This document shows, one piece after another, positions 9,158 through 17,478 of a DNA stretch of 64,000 bases. The first letter of the stretch is position 1, and each line of letters opens with the position of its first letter. Below the pieces are notes generated by a model that saw only the letters and a program-made list of their open reading frames with translations, was not told the origin of the DNA and did not search any database. The translations under genes were made by a program, and so were the position numbers. The stretch spans positions 302,047-366,046 of the forward strand of contig NZ_JANCTD010000006.1 in assembly GCF_024297185.1 (NCBI RefSeq), given 5' to 3'. This DNA comes from Lewinella sp. JB7. GTDB taxonomy: Bacteria; Bacteroidota; Bacteroidia; Chitinophagales; Saprospiraceae.

Positions 9158-10630
9158 TTAGGCTCCGCCGCTCATAGCCTTGATCAGGTAGCCGGCGGGC
9201 AGTTGGGTGTTCAGTTCCATACCGTTCAGGACGGCAAATTCGTTCAGGCGCGCCTGGGGAATACCGGCATCGAGTAGCGCCTGCTGTAGGCTCGTCGCGC
9301 GCGGGACGGTGACGATCTTGATGCGCTCCGGCTTGCGGTTAAGCTTGCTCTGGTCGGTCAGCTGCGCGAAGCTGCGAATGCTGCCCTCCATATCCCGGGC
9401 AAATTTATTGAAGTTCTGTGCCGTGGATAGTCCCGCCATCATGTAGGTGTTTCCCCCGTAGGCGATAAAGCTGGTGATGGTCCGCAGGGTCTGCGTCTGC
9501 CCGCTTTGCTGGTCCTGTTGCACGATGTCTCCGACGATGGTCGTCGCCGGTAGTCCGTTGATGGACTGATCGCTGCTGTTGGTTACCTGGACTTTATTCT
9601 GAGTCACGAACTGCTGGGCCGCGGCGGCGGGGTCCGTTCCTTCCGCCAGGCGCATCTGCATGAGCGCGTTCTGGTCGGGGCTCACCATTTGCACCATGGT
9701 CGGGGAATTGATCAGTTGCCAGTTGGTGGGAATGCGGAAGTAAAACCGCAGGGCCGGGTGGTAAAAGGCACCGCTTTCCACGTAGCCCTGATTGGGGTCT
9801 TCTCCGTACAGGATCCCGTCGATCCGGCGCAGGTAGCCATCGCGGTCGACTTCGTAATCGGTGCGGGGGTTTGCGGCCTGGGCCTGTTTGGTCAGTTTGA
9901 GCACTTCGGCTTCCCGGTTCAAAGGATCGGGGTGCGTGCTCAGAAAGCTGGGCGCACGGTTTTCCGAACCGCCGCTGAGCTTATCGAGGGTATTGAAGAA
10001 GCCGGCCATTTCGTTGGCGTCGTAACCGATGGCCGTGGAGTACTTGACGCCGAGTTGGTCGGACTGACTCTCCGCATCGCGACCGAACTTCAGAAACAGG
10101 AGTTGCATCCCCTGCATGAGCGTTTGTCCCTGGCTGGCGAGCTCCGGAGAAAGGATCATTCCGCCGATCAGACCGATTTGCGCCAATTGCTGCTTACTCT
10201 GCTGGGCAACCGTATGGCGGGCCGTGACGTGGCCAATCTCGTGCCCCAGTACCCCGGCAAACTGCGCTTCGTTATTGAAGTGCGCCATAATCCCCCGCGT
10301 GAAGTAGACGAAGCCACCGGGAACGGCGAAGGCGTTAACTACCTCCGAGTCGACTAACCGGAAGGTCCAGGGCAGGTTCGGGCGCTCCGAGATTGCGGCC
10401 ATGGCATTGCCCTTTTCCGTCAGGAAGGCCTGCAACTGGGCGTCGTCGTACAACCCGAATTCGGCGACCACCTGGGGATCGTACTGCTGCCCCATGGCAA
10501 TTTCCTGTTCTTCGGAAATGAAGGAAATCTGCTTCTTACCGGTTACGGGGTTGGTGGCACAACTCGGCAGTATGAAGGCGAAGGCCGGCAGTAGAAGCAG
10601 AACTAAGGTTCGGGAGAGTGATACGGACAT
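9158..10630 (-). CDS. M48 family zinc metalloprotease, lipoprotein
   Basis: This 490-residue protein is an M48 peptidase of the BepA/LoiP type. The N terminus has a lipoprotein signal with lipobox LPSC (cysteine at residue 24), followed by ATNPVTGK, a hallmark of this group. The zinc site is HEIGH at residues 130-134, and a Glu within GRDAESQSDQLG (about 187) is the third ligand. The central part is a family-typical helical domain, and the last 60 residues (PRATSLQQALLDAGIP onward) form a small module seen at the end of related proteins. Such enzymes degrade or refold misassembled outer-membrane proteins. It converges tail-to-tail with the GH3 fusion, with a 3-bp gap between the stops. Confidence 0.92.
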   Translation of the reverse strand: MSVSLSRTLVLLLLPAFAFILPSCATNPVTGKKQISFISEEQEIAMGQQYDPQVVAEFGLYDDAQLQAFLTEKGNAMAAISERPNLPWTFRLVDSEVVNAFAVPGGFVYFTRGIMAHFNNEAQFAGVLGHEIGHVTARHTVAQQSKQQLAQIGLIGGMILSPELASQGQTLMQGMQLLFLKFGRDAESQSDQLGVKYSTAIGYDANEMAGFFNTLDKLSGGSENRAPSFLSTHPDPLNREAEVLKLTKQAQAANPRTDYEVDRDGYLRRIDGILYGEDPNQGYVESGAFYHPALRFYFRIPTNWQLINSPTMVQMVSPDQNALMQMRLAEGTDPAAAAQQFVTQNKVQVTNSSDQSINGLPATTIVGDIVQQDQQSGQTQTLRTITSFIAYGGNTYMMAGLSTAQNFNKFARDMEGSIRSFAQLTDQSKLNRKPERIKIVTVPRATSLQQALLDAGIPQARLNEFAVLNGMELNTQLPAGYLIKAMSGGA

Positions 10631-10721
10631 GTGTTGTTGCGGGATGAGTTACTCCGTTAGAAGTCGACATTTACCCAATAAGTTTGCTTCTTAAGATTTG
10701 CTTAGCTCCCGCGGCCCCGCC

Positions 10722-11744
10722 CTAAGCTTTCAGTAACGCCCCCGTACCCGGTCGGTCCGGATACACCGCCCGCCCCGTGGCCGGATCGAAAGTGACCCCC
10801 CGCGCCGGATCCTCCGCCAGGAGCATAGCCCCGTCCATGTCCGCGTAATCCAGTTCCGGAAGCAGCTGCGCGATGCCGCTGATGCCGACGCTGCTTTCCG
10901 TCATGCAACCGGCCATCACGCGCATGCCCAGCGTCCGGGCGCGGGCGATCATTCGGCGGGCGGGAAGCAGTCCGCCACACTTCACCACCTTGATGTTGAT
11001 GCCCGCAAACAGTTCGGCGCAGGTATCCACGTCGGCCTCGGTCTGGCAGCTCTCGTCGGCCAGCACGGGGAGGGCGGAGTGGCGGTGTACTTCGCGTTGC
11101 CCCGCCCGGTCGTCCGGCTTCAGCGGTTGCTCGATAAATACCACGCCCAGTTCCGCGAGGGGGCCGGAGTAGTCGATGGTCTGGCGTACCGTCCAGCCGG
11201 TATTCGCATCTACGTAGAAGGGAGCGTCCGTGTGTGCGCGGAGCTCCCGGATGATGGCCACGTCGTCGTCGCCCCGCCCCAGTTTGATCTTATACACGGG
11301 CCAGGGAAAGGCCTGCAGTTTGCGCACCATTTCGGCGATCGGAGCCAGACCGATGGTGTAACACGTCGGCGTAGCGCGGGAGGCTTCGCGTTCCCACAGC
11401 TCCCCCACCCGCCGGCCCGCCATTTTCCCCCACAGGTCGTGGAGGGCGACGTCGATCGCGCACCGCAGGAAGGGGCTCAGGTCGGGCGGCAGGGTACTTA
11501 GCAAGGCCCCTATGTTTCCATTCTCTAGCGTCCAGGGCGCGAGCGCGGGAGCCAACTTGTTCAACGTAGCCGTGCAGGTCTGGCTGTCCAATCCGTAATA
11601 GCGGGTCATCGGCGCTTCCCCCAGGCCAGTGTACGCGCCGTCCCGGAGTTCGACGATCAGGGTCGGCTGCTCGGTGCGACTTTCGTGGGCGATGCGGAAG
11701 GGGTCGCGCAGCGGTAGGGAAAAGGGGTGGATGGTGAGGGTCAA
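10722..11744 (-). CDS. Enolase-superfamily dipeptide epimerase (L-Ala-D/L-Glu epimerase type)
   Basis: This 340-residue protein belongs to the mandelate racemase/muconate lactonizing branch of the enolase superfamily. The first catalytic lysine pair is YKIKLG (K152, K154), the Mg ligands are D179 (YVDANTGW), E205 (FIEQPL) and D230 (LADES), and the opposite lysine lies in INIKVVKCGG. The short N-terminal capping domain and the FRIAHESRTEQ opening fit dipeptide epimerases that act on L-Ala-D-Glu released from peptidoglycan. The only start that fits is TTG at 11744, because no in-frame ATG precedes the capping domain. It lies 91 bp upstream of the M48 gene on the same strand, so co-transcription is possible. 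Substrate specificity is inferred. Confidence 0.85.
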   Translation of the reverse strand: MTLTIHPFSLPLRDPFRIAHESRTEQPTLIVELRDGAYTGLGEAPMTRYYGLDSQTCTATLNKLAPALAPWTLENGNIGALLSTLPPDLSPFLRCAIDVALHDLWGKMAGRRVGELWEREASRATPTCYTIGLAPIAEMVRKLQAFPWPVYKIKLGRGDDDVAIIRELRAHTDAPFYVDANTGWTVRQTIDYSGPLAELGVVFIEQPLKPDDRAGQREVHRHSALPVLADESCQTEADVDTCAELFAGINIKVVKCGGLLPARRMIARARTLGMRVMAGCMTESSVGISGIAQLLPELDYADMDGAMLLAEDPARGVTFDPATGRAVYPDRPGTGALLKA

Positions 11745-11747
11745 TGG

Positions 11748-11790
11748 AATTTACAATTGGCAATTTCAAAAGTACCATTTACAATTTATG
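11748..11790. repeat. AT-rich intergenic motif, copy 1
   Basis: This stretch holds AATTGGCAATTTCAAA flanked by further ATTTACAATTT-like words. A related motif in opposite orientation lies at 55394-55432, where it also directly follows a gene end. The two suggest a dispersed intergenic repeat family. Confidence 0.5.
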
Positions 11791-11791
11791 G

Positions 11792-12158
11792 GGATGCTGG
11801 CTGCGCTTGTGGTCATTGTCGGCCGATCGAGGCAGCAGGAATTTAAAATGTGAAATTTAAAATGTAGCTGCCGCACGTGGATGCTCGCTGCGCTCGTGGT
11901 CGTCGTCGGCCGATCGAGGCAACAGGAATCTAACATGTGAAATTTATAATGTAGCTGCCGCACGAGGATGCTCGCTGCGCTCGTGGTCGTCGTCGGCCGA
12001 TCGAGGCAACAGGAATTTAACATGTGAACTTTAAAATGTAGCTGCCGCACGTGGATGCGCGCTGCGCTCGTGGTCGTCGTTGGCCGATCGAGGCAACAGG
12101 AATTTAACATGTGAAATTTAAAATGTAGCTGCCGCACGTGGATGCTCGCTGCGCTCGT
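11792..12158. repeat. 87-bp tandem repeat array, about 4.2 copies
   Basis: Full units begin at 11792, 11879, 11966 and 12053, with a truncated unit at 12140. Spacing is exactly 87 bp throughout. Each unit begins GGATGCTCGCTGCGCTCGTG, includes GGCCGATCGAGGCAACAGGA and ends in TGTAGCTGCCGCACG after an AT-rich middle. The first copy is the most diverged. The unit is open in one minus-strand frame but has no protein-like start context. Such arrays can arise by slippage or recombination; the function is unknown. Confidence 0.95.
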
Positions 12159-12366
12159 CTGGTAAAATGCGGCCTTCGGCCGCGGAAGCACGATGCAATC
12201 TGCGGCTGCGCTCTACGCGTCGGAATCATACCGACCTGAGTGCAACGGGCATTCTTAGTTACGTCAGTAACACGAAAGTCAACGAGCTGGTGTTCGTCAG
12301 ATGACCGGGCCAAACCTGGATTAGTTGCATCCCGAAGTGAAACCGTAGCGGGTTGCTCCCCCCACC

Positions 12367-12435
12367 GCCTAACTGCCTAACAAACTAATAACCTAACTGC
12401 CTAACCAACCTAATAGCCTAACTACCTAAATGCCT
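12367..12435. repeat. Short degenerate CCTAAC repeats
   Basis: The words CCTAACTG, CCTAAC, CCTAATAG and CCTAAAT recur about every 7-9 bases. The sequence is AT-richer than its surroundings and lies just past the der stop codon. It is not long or regular enough to be called a microsatellite, and its role is unknown. Confidence 0.6.
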
Positions 12436-12449
12436 ACCCACTTGTCCCC

Positions 12450-13751
12450 CTACTTCTGCCGGAAAAAGATCGTTATCGGCACCCCGGTAAAGTCGAAATT
12501 CTGGCGCAGCTGATTCTCCAGGTAGTTTTTATAGCTGTCCTTGACGTGCTGGGGGTGGTTGCAAAAGAAGGCGAATGCCGGATAGGCCAGGGGGAGCTGG
12601 GAGACGAACTTGATGCTGATCACGCGGCCGCGGGAGCTGGGCGGACTGAAGCGTTCGATGGCCGGCAGCATGACGTCGTTGAGCTGGGAGGTGGGGATGC
12701 GGCGGGTGCGATTGGCGTACACCTGTTCGGCAGCCTCGATGGTCTTCATGATGCGCTGCTTTTCGGTCACGCTCATGAATATGATGGGAAGGTCATTGAA
12801 GGGGGCGAAGCGGCGGCGCACCTCGGCCTCGTAATCGCGGGCGGTGTTGGTTTCCTTGTTCTCGACGAGGTCCCACTTGTTGATGGCGATGACGATGCCC
12901 TTGTTGTTCTTCTGGGCGAGGCGGAAAATGGCCAGATCCTGGGCTTCCACCTTGTCGGTGGCATCGATCATGAGGACGCACACGTCGGCCTTCTCGATGG
13001 CGCGGATGGCACGCATGACGGAGTAGTACTCCAGGTTTTCGTGCACCTTGGCCTTCTTGCGGATGCCGGCGGTGTCGATGAGGATAAATTCCTTGCCGAA
13101 CTTATTGTAATGGCTGTTGATGGTATCGCGGGTGGTGCCGGCAATGTCGGTGACGATGTTGCGCTCCTCCCCGAGCAGGGCGTTGATGAAGCTGGATTTA
13201 CCGGCGTTGGGCTGCCCGACGATGGCGAGCTGCATCAGCTCCGTCTCCTCCTCCTCGTGGTTGCGGACGTACTCCACCGCGGCGTCGAGGAGCTCACCCG
13301 TGCCGCTGCCGGTCACGGAAGACAGGAAGAAGGTTTCCTCGAAGCCCAGCGACCAGAACTCGTTAGCCTCGAGCTGGCGACGGTTGTTGTCTACCTTATT
13401 GACCGCGAGGATGACGGGCTTCTCGGCCCGCCGCAGCATCTGGGCGATCTCGGCGTCGAGGTCGGTGATGCCGGTGGTGACGTCGACCATGAAAATGATC
13501 ACGGAAGCTTCTTCAATGGCAATGACCACCTGATCGCGGATCGCGGCCTCGAAGACGTCGTCGCTGTTGCGTACGAATCCGCCGGTATCGACGACCGCGA
13601 ATTCCTTGCCGTTCCATTCGCTCTGGCCGTACTGCCGGTCGCGGGTCACCCCACTCTGGTCGTCGACGATGCTCTGGCGTTCCCCGATGAGGCGATTAAA
13701 GAGAGTAGATTTTCCGACGTTGGGACGTCCGACGATGGCAACGATATCCAT
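12450..13751 (-). CDS. der: Ribosome biogenesis GTPase Der (EngA)
   Basis: Der, 433 residues, is an essential GTPase for 50S ribosomal subunit maturation with two tandem G domains and a C-terminal KH-like domain. The first domain has GRPNVGKST, DTGG and NKVD; the second has GQPNAGKSS, DTAG and NKWD. The second P-loop carries Ala where Val is usual, a mild and acceptable change. The C-terminal stretch (GRVISIKFVSQLPLAYPAFAFFCNHPQ) is typical of the KH-like domain. The start ATG 13751 gives the expected MDIVAIVGRPNVGKST opening. It is first-line housekeeping and follows rnhB and porX on the minus strand, with gaps of 64 and 78 bp. Confidence 0.98.
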   Translation of the reverse strand: MDIVAIVGRPNVGKSTLFNRLIGERQSIVDDQSGVTRDRQYGQSEWNGKEFAVVDTGGFVRNSDDVFEAAIRDQVVIAIEEASVIIFMVDVTTGITDLDAEIAQMLRRAEKPVILAVNKVDNNRRQLEANEFWSLGFEETFFLSSVTGSGTGELLDAAVEYVRNHEEEETELMQLAIVGQPNAGKSSFINALLGEERNIVTDIAGTTRDTINSHYNKFGKEFILIDTAGIRKKAKVHENLEYYSVMRAIRAIEKADVCVLMIDATDKVEAQDLAIFRLAQKNNKGIVIAINKWDLVENKETNTARDYEAEVRRRFAPFNDLPIIFMSVTEKQRIMKTIEAAEQVYANRTRRIPTSQLNDVMLPAIERFSPPSSRGRVISIKFVSQLPLAYPAFAFFCNHPQHVKDSYKNYLENQLRQNFDFTGVPITIFFRQK

Positions 13752-13815
13752 GAATAGTAGGGGTAATGTGGTGGGGAGGCAGAATGGTCAGCGGAAATCG
13801 TCATGACTATAACGG

Positions 13816-14421
13816 CTACCGAAAGAGGGCATACTGTTTTCCTCCGGGCAGTAAGGTAAAACTCTTTCGGTGGTGGATAGTTGCCCCGTGGGTTTCGATT
13901 GCCGTGCGGTGGGCCCTGGTGGGGTAGCCCCGGTTGGTGTTCCAGCCGAATTGCGGAAAGGTCTCGTGCAGCTTTAGCAGATGCTCGTCGCGGTGGGTCT
14001 TGGCCAGGATGCCGGCGGCGGCGATGGCCTGGTACTTACCGTCGCCCTTGATGACGCAGAGGTGGTCGATGGTCGTATGGGGTACGAAGAACTTTCCGTC
14101 GATCAGGAGAAAGTCGGGCGGCGTAGCTAGACGATCGATGGCACGGTGCATGGCGCGGTAACTCGCCCGAAAGATGTTGATGCGGTCGATCTCCTCCACG
14201 GTGCAGCGGGCAACGGCCCAGGCCAGGGCGTCGGCTTCGATTTCCCGGCGCAGGGCGTTGCGGGCGGCTTCGTCCAGTTTTTTGCTGTCGTTGAGGCGGG
14301 GATTGTCGTAGCCGGGGGGCAGCACCACGGCTGCGGCGAAGACGGGGCCGGCGAGGCAGCCGCGGCCGGCTTCGTCGCAGCCGGCTTCGCGGCGTCCAGC
14401 GGTGTGGTGGGGAAGTAACAC
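13816..14421 (-). CDS. rnhB: Ribonuclease HII
   Basis: This 201-residue protein is RNase HII, which cleaves the RNA strand of RNA-DNA hybrids and single ribonucleotides in DNA. The N-terminal motif GCDEAGRGCLAGPV contains the first two catalytic carboxylates (D and E), and a DGK motif (FLLIDGKFF) and AKTHRDEHL supply later family residues. The only plausible start is GTG at 14421. A TATTTTCG element ends five bases before it, suggesting a nearly leaderless transcript. The gene lies between porX and der on the same strand. The C terminus (HHRKSFTLLPG) is the usual HRxSF ending. Confidence 0.96.
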   Translation of the reverse strand: MLLPHHTAGRREAGCDEAGRGCLAGPVFAAAVVLPPGYDNPRLNDSKKLDEAARNALRREIEADALAWAVARCTVEEIDRINIFRASYRAMHRAIDRLATPPDFLLIDGKFFVPHTTIDHLCVIKGDGKYQAIAAAGILAKTHRDEHLLKLHETFPQFGWNTNRGYPTRAHRTAIETHGATIHHRKSFTLLPGGKQYALFR

Positions 14422-14426
14422 GGAGA

Positions 14427-14434
14427 CGAAAATA
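14427..14434 (-). promoter_or_regulatory. -7-like element TATTTTCG upstream of rnhB
   Basis: Read on the minus strand, TATTTTCG is followed by TCTCC and the GTG start. It departs from TAnnTTTG at one base. The spacing is close to that of the other short-spaced promoters in this window. Confidence 0.35.
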
Positions 14435-14499
14435 CTACATCTGGTTTTTTGGCTGGTCTTTGGAAGTGTTGATGGAGCGCGGCCGGAGGCCGCGTTGTA

Positions 14500-16056
14500 C
14501 TAGCGGGTGCGGAGGCGCACTACCGGGCAGACGATCTCCTCCAGGCTGATGCCCCCGTGCTGGAAGGTGTCGCGGTAGTAGTTGTTGTAGTAATTGTAGC
14601 TGTTGGGGTAGAGGAAGAACTTATCTTCCTTGGCGAAGATGAAACTGCTGCTCAGGTTGGGGCGGGGCAGCTTGGCCTCCTTGGGTTCGCGGACTTCGAG
14701 TACGTCCTTTTCCTCGTACTGGAGATTGCGGCCGAGCTTGTAACGCAGATTGGTCGAGGTGTCGCGGTCGCCGACCACCCGGCTGGGGGTATTGACCCGG
14801 ATCGTGCCGTGGTCGGTGGTGACGATCAGGGTGATGTCCCGTTCGGCCAGGCGGCGGAGGGTGGCCCAGAGGGGGCTGTTCTCGAACCAGCTCCGGGTGA
14901 GGCTGCGGTAGGCTTTCTCGTCACCGGCCAGCTCCTTGAGCACCTCCATTTCCGTGCGGGCGTGACTCAGCATGTCGATGAAGTTGTAGACGATGACGCT
15001 GAAGTCGTTGTTCAGGAAGTCCAGGGCGCGGTCCTGCATCTGGCGGGCGAAGTTGGTGCGGGTGACCTTGGTGTAGTCCCACTTGATGTCGCCCCGGCGC
15101 ATGAGCCGCTCGAACTGCTTACCGAGCAGGTCGGCCTCGTGGTTGTTCTTGCCACCCTCGTCGCTGTCGTTGAGCCACCAGTCCTTGTAGTGCTTTTCGA
15201 TCTCGGCGGGCCACATGCCGGCGAAGATGGCGTTGCGGCTGTACTGGGTGGCGGTGGGCAGGATGCTGTAGAAATAGTCCTCCTCCTCCACGCGGTACAG
15301 CTGGGTGATCATCGGTTCGATGACCCGCCACTGGTCGTAGCGCATGTTGTCCAACAGGACCATAACGGTGGGGCGCTCCTTATTGATGTGGGGAAAGACT
15401 TTCTCCCGCATCAGGTTGTGCGACATGATGGGCGCGTCCTGCCCCTGTACCCAGTCCAGGTAGTTGCGCTCGATGTATTTGGAAAATTCGGCGTTCGCCT
15501 CCCGTTTCTGTACGGCCAGAATCTCGCCCATCTGGTCGCTGTTGCTGTCGTCGAGCTTGAGCTCCCAGTTGATGATCTTCTTATAGATGTCGACCCATTC
15601 TTCCTTATTGAGTCCGCTGTTGATCTGCATGAGAAGCTGGCGGAAGTCCTGCTGGTAGTCGCTGGTGGTCTTTTCGCGAACGAGCCGCTTCTCGTCGACG
15701 ATCTTCTTCAGGGTCAGCAGAATCTGCGATGGATTGACGGGTTTGATCAGGTAGTCGGCGATCTGACTGCCGATGGCTTCTTCCATCACATCCTCGGCCT
15801 CGTTCTTCGTGATCATCACTACCGGGATGGAGGGTTGCACCTCCTTGATCCGGCTGAGGGTTTCCAGGCCGGTAAGGCCGGGCATGCTCTCGTCCAGAAA
15901 GACGATGTCGATCCCCTTGTCCGTTTCGATCTCCTCGAGCGCATCGTGTCCGTTGGTAACCGTGACGACTTCGTAGCCTTTCTTGCGGAGGAAAATCAGT
16001 TGTGGCTTGAAGAGGTCGATCTCGTCGTCGGCCCAGAGGATTTTGATGCTGTCCAT
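14500..16056 (-). CDS. porX: T9SS response regulator PorX (receiver + PglZ phosphatase domain)
   Basis: This 518-residue protein matches PorX, the two-component response regulator that controls T9SS gene expression and function with histidine kinase PorY and sigma factor SigP. The receiver domain (residues 1-120) has the acidic pair D10/D11, the phosphoacceptor D55 (VFLDESMPG) and the conserved lysine in LIKPVNP. A helical linker follows. The C-terminal half is an alkaline-phosphatase-superfamily PglZ domain with VLLDNMRYDQW, TATQYSRNAIFAG (the likely nucleophile region) and VTTDHGTIRVN. I chose ATG 16056 because the longer frame adds 26 residues before the receiver. The gene lies upstream of rnhB, and PorY is not in the window. 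Its presence predicts a working T9SS. Confidence 0.95.
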   Translation of the reverse strand: MDSIKILWADDEIDLFKPQLIFLRKKGYEVVTVTNGHDALEEIETDKGIDIVFLDESMPGLTGLETLSRIKEVQPSIPVVMITKNEAEDVMEEAIGSQIADYLIKPVNPSQILLTLKKIVDEKRLVREKTTSDYQQDFRQLLMQINSGLNKEEWVDIYKKIINWELKLDDSNSDQMGEILAVQKREANAEFSKYIERNYLDWVQGQDAPIMSHNLMREKVFPHINKERPTVMVLLDNMRYDQWRVIEPMITQLYRVEEEDYFYSILPTATQYSRNAIFAGMWPAEIEKHYKDWWLNDSDEGGKNNHEADLLGKQFERLMRRGDIKWDYTKVTRTNFARQMQDRALDFLNNDFSVIVYNFIDMLSHARTEMEVLKELAGDEKAYRSLTRSWFENSPLWATLRRLAERDITLIVTTDHGTIRVNTPSRVVGDRDTSTNLRYKLGRNLQYEEKDVLEVREPKEAKLPRPNLSSSFIFAKEDKFFLYPNSYNYYNNYYRDTFQHGGISLEEIVCPVVRLRTR

Positions 16057-16263
16057 ATTCGTTCTTTCGCTGGTGGGTGGTTCGTGGGTAAATACGTTTA
16101 ACGACCTCCGGAAGTTGGAAGTGTCCGCTTCCATAGACTACCCGCCGGCTGCGGTGGTTGGCAGACGACCGGAATCGGTCAAATACCCGTCGCGAACCGT
16201 TAAAATCCGATTATTGTCCGCCCGGCCGTAACGATATGGGTACGAACGGGTTTGTAGGCTCAC

Positions 16264-16296
16264 TTTATTCCTTGTACGTACAATAGCTTAGCTTTG
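16264..16296 (+). promoter_or_regulatory. Bacteroidota-type promoter for M42 aminopeptidase
   Basis: TAGCTTTG at 16289-16296 fits TAnnTTTG, and TTTA at 16264-16267 lies 21 bp upstream in the -33 position. The chosen ATG is at 16320. Confidence 0.5.
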
Positions 16297-16319
16297 CTCG
16301 CCTTTTGCCAAATGAACCT

Positions 16320-17426
16320 ATGAATAACCTGAATCTCCTCCGGGCCGTATGTGAAGCCCCCGGCGTGTCCGGCTTCGAAAGACGGATCCGCCAACTCATC
16401 CTCGACGAGGTGAAACATCTCGTAGACGAGGTCAGCATCGACAACATGGGCAACGTGATCGCCCTGCGCAGGGGCCGTGAGCGAAAGCGGGTCATGGTTG
16501 CCGCCCACATGGACGAGATCGGCTTCATCGTAAACCACATCGACGAGAAGGGATTCATCCGCTTTCTCCCCCTCGGCGGCTTCGATCCGAAAACCCTGAC
16601 CGCCCAGCGTGTGATGGTACACGGCCGCCGCGACGTCATCGGGGTGATGGGCAGCAAACCCATTCACATCATGAAGCCCGAGGAACGGACTAAGGTGGTC
16701 CCGACGTCCGACTACTTCATCGACGTGGGTCTGCCCCGGGAAGAAGTCGAGAAGCTGATCGCGGTCGGCGATCCCATCACCCGCGAACGCGAACTCATCG
16801 AGATCGGCGATTGCGTGACCGGCAAGTCCCTCGACAACCGCGTCTCGGTCTTCATTCTGCTGGAGGTGCTGCGGGAGCTGCGGGGGCAGGACATCCCCTA
16901 CGATCTGTACGCCACCTTTACCGTACAGGAGGAGGTCGGACTGCGCGGTGCCATGGGCAGCGTCAGTCACATCGACCCCGATTTTGGCTTCGGGCTTGAC
17001 GTTACCATCGCCTACGACGTGCCCGGCAGCACGCCCCAGGAACGGGTGACCGGACTCGGCTGCGGCGCCGCCATCAAGGTGCTCGACGGTTCGGTCATCT
17101 CGGACTACCGCATGGTCAATTACCTGAAGAACGTTGCGCGGGAGGACGACATCACGACCCAGCTCGAACTCCTCCCGGCCGGGGGTACGGACACGGCCGC
17201 CGTACAGCGCTACGGCACCAAGGGCAGCATTGCCGGGGCCATCTCCATTCCCCTGCGCAACATGCACCAGGTCATCGAGATGGCCAGCAAGCAGGACATC
17301 GCCGACTGCATCGCCCTGCTGTCCGCCGCCATCCGCAAGCTCGATACCTACGACTGGAATTTTTCCGCCGACCACGTGCAACCTCCCCACCCCGACCGCG
17401 TCGGGGGGCAGACCGACTGGCTCTAG
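16320..17426 (+). CDS. M42 family aminopeptidase (PepA/FrvX type)
   Basis: This 368-residue cytosolic protein is a dinuclear-metal M42 aminopeptidase of the tetrahedral TET type. HMDEIGFIV supplies the first His and Asp, GKSLDNRVSVF the bridging Asp, TVQEEVGLRGA the Glu pair that acts as base and ligand, DVTIAYDVPGS the next Asp, and RNMHQVIEM the last His. The AGGTDTAAVQ loop is also typical. These enzymes remove residues from peptides left by proteasome-like proteases. A TTG-initiated frame begins at 16305, but ATG 16320 is preferred because it gives the usual N terminus and follows a promoter. A polycistron with the downstream DUF2723 gene is possible, although that gene has its own -7 element. 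Confidence 0.93.
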   Translation: MNNLNLLRAVCEAPGVSGFERRIRQLILDEVKHLVDEVSIDNMGNVIALRRGRERKRVMVAAHMDEIGFIVNHIDEKGFIRFLPLGGFDPKTLTAQRVMVHGRRDVIGVMGSKPIHIMKPEERTKVVPTSDYFIDVGLPREEVEKLIAVGDPITRERELIEIGDCVTGKSLDNRVSVFILLEVLRELRGQDIPYDLYATFTVQEEVGLRGAMGSVSHIDPDFGFGLDVTIAYDVPGSTPQERVTGLGCGAAIKVLDGSVISDYRMVNYLKNVAREDDITTQLELLPAGGTDTAAVQRYGTKGSIAGAISIPLRNMHQVIEMASKQDIADCIALLSAAIRKLDTYDWNFSADHVQPPHPDRVGGQTDWL

Positions 17427-17442
17427 CGGGGCTAATATTTCT

Positions 17443-17450
17443 TAACTTTG
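17443..17450 (+). promoter_or_regulatory. -7 element TAACTTTG upstream of DUF2723 gene
   Basis: TAACTTTG lies 28 bp before ATG 17479. It is the same octamer found before glyA. No clear -33 TTTG is seen. Confidence 0.5.
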
Positions 17451-17478
17451 CGCCGTTCCACTATCCAACCTCTGCGCA

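Larger units (their letters stand above)
11745..12449. other. Gene-free block between epimerase and der
   Basis: These 705 bp hold an AT-rich motif (11748-11790), an 87-bp tandem repeat array (11792-12158), a GC-rich stretch with the palindrome GCGGCCTTCGGCCGC near 12169, and a CCTAAC-rich stretch (12367-12435). A minus-strand frame of 141 codons spans the repeats only because the unit length is a multiple of three; I do not treat it as a gene. Confidence 0.7.

Noticed and set aside
11766..12191. 141-codon minus-strand frame across the 87-bp repeats
   Set aside because: It is open only because the unit is a multiple of three; it has no credible start, no family and ends within flanking low-complexity sequence.
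12546..13757. 403-codon plus-strand frame opposite der
   Set aside because: Antisense shadow of der.
14557..16101. 514-codon plus-strand frame opposite porX
   Set aside because: Antisense shadow of a well-supported gene.
16260..17390. 376-codon minus-strand frame opposite the M42 gene
   Set aside because: Antisense shadow; the plus-strand gene has all M42 metal ligands.
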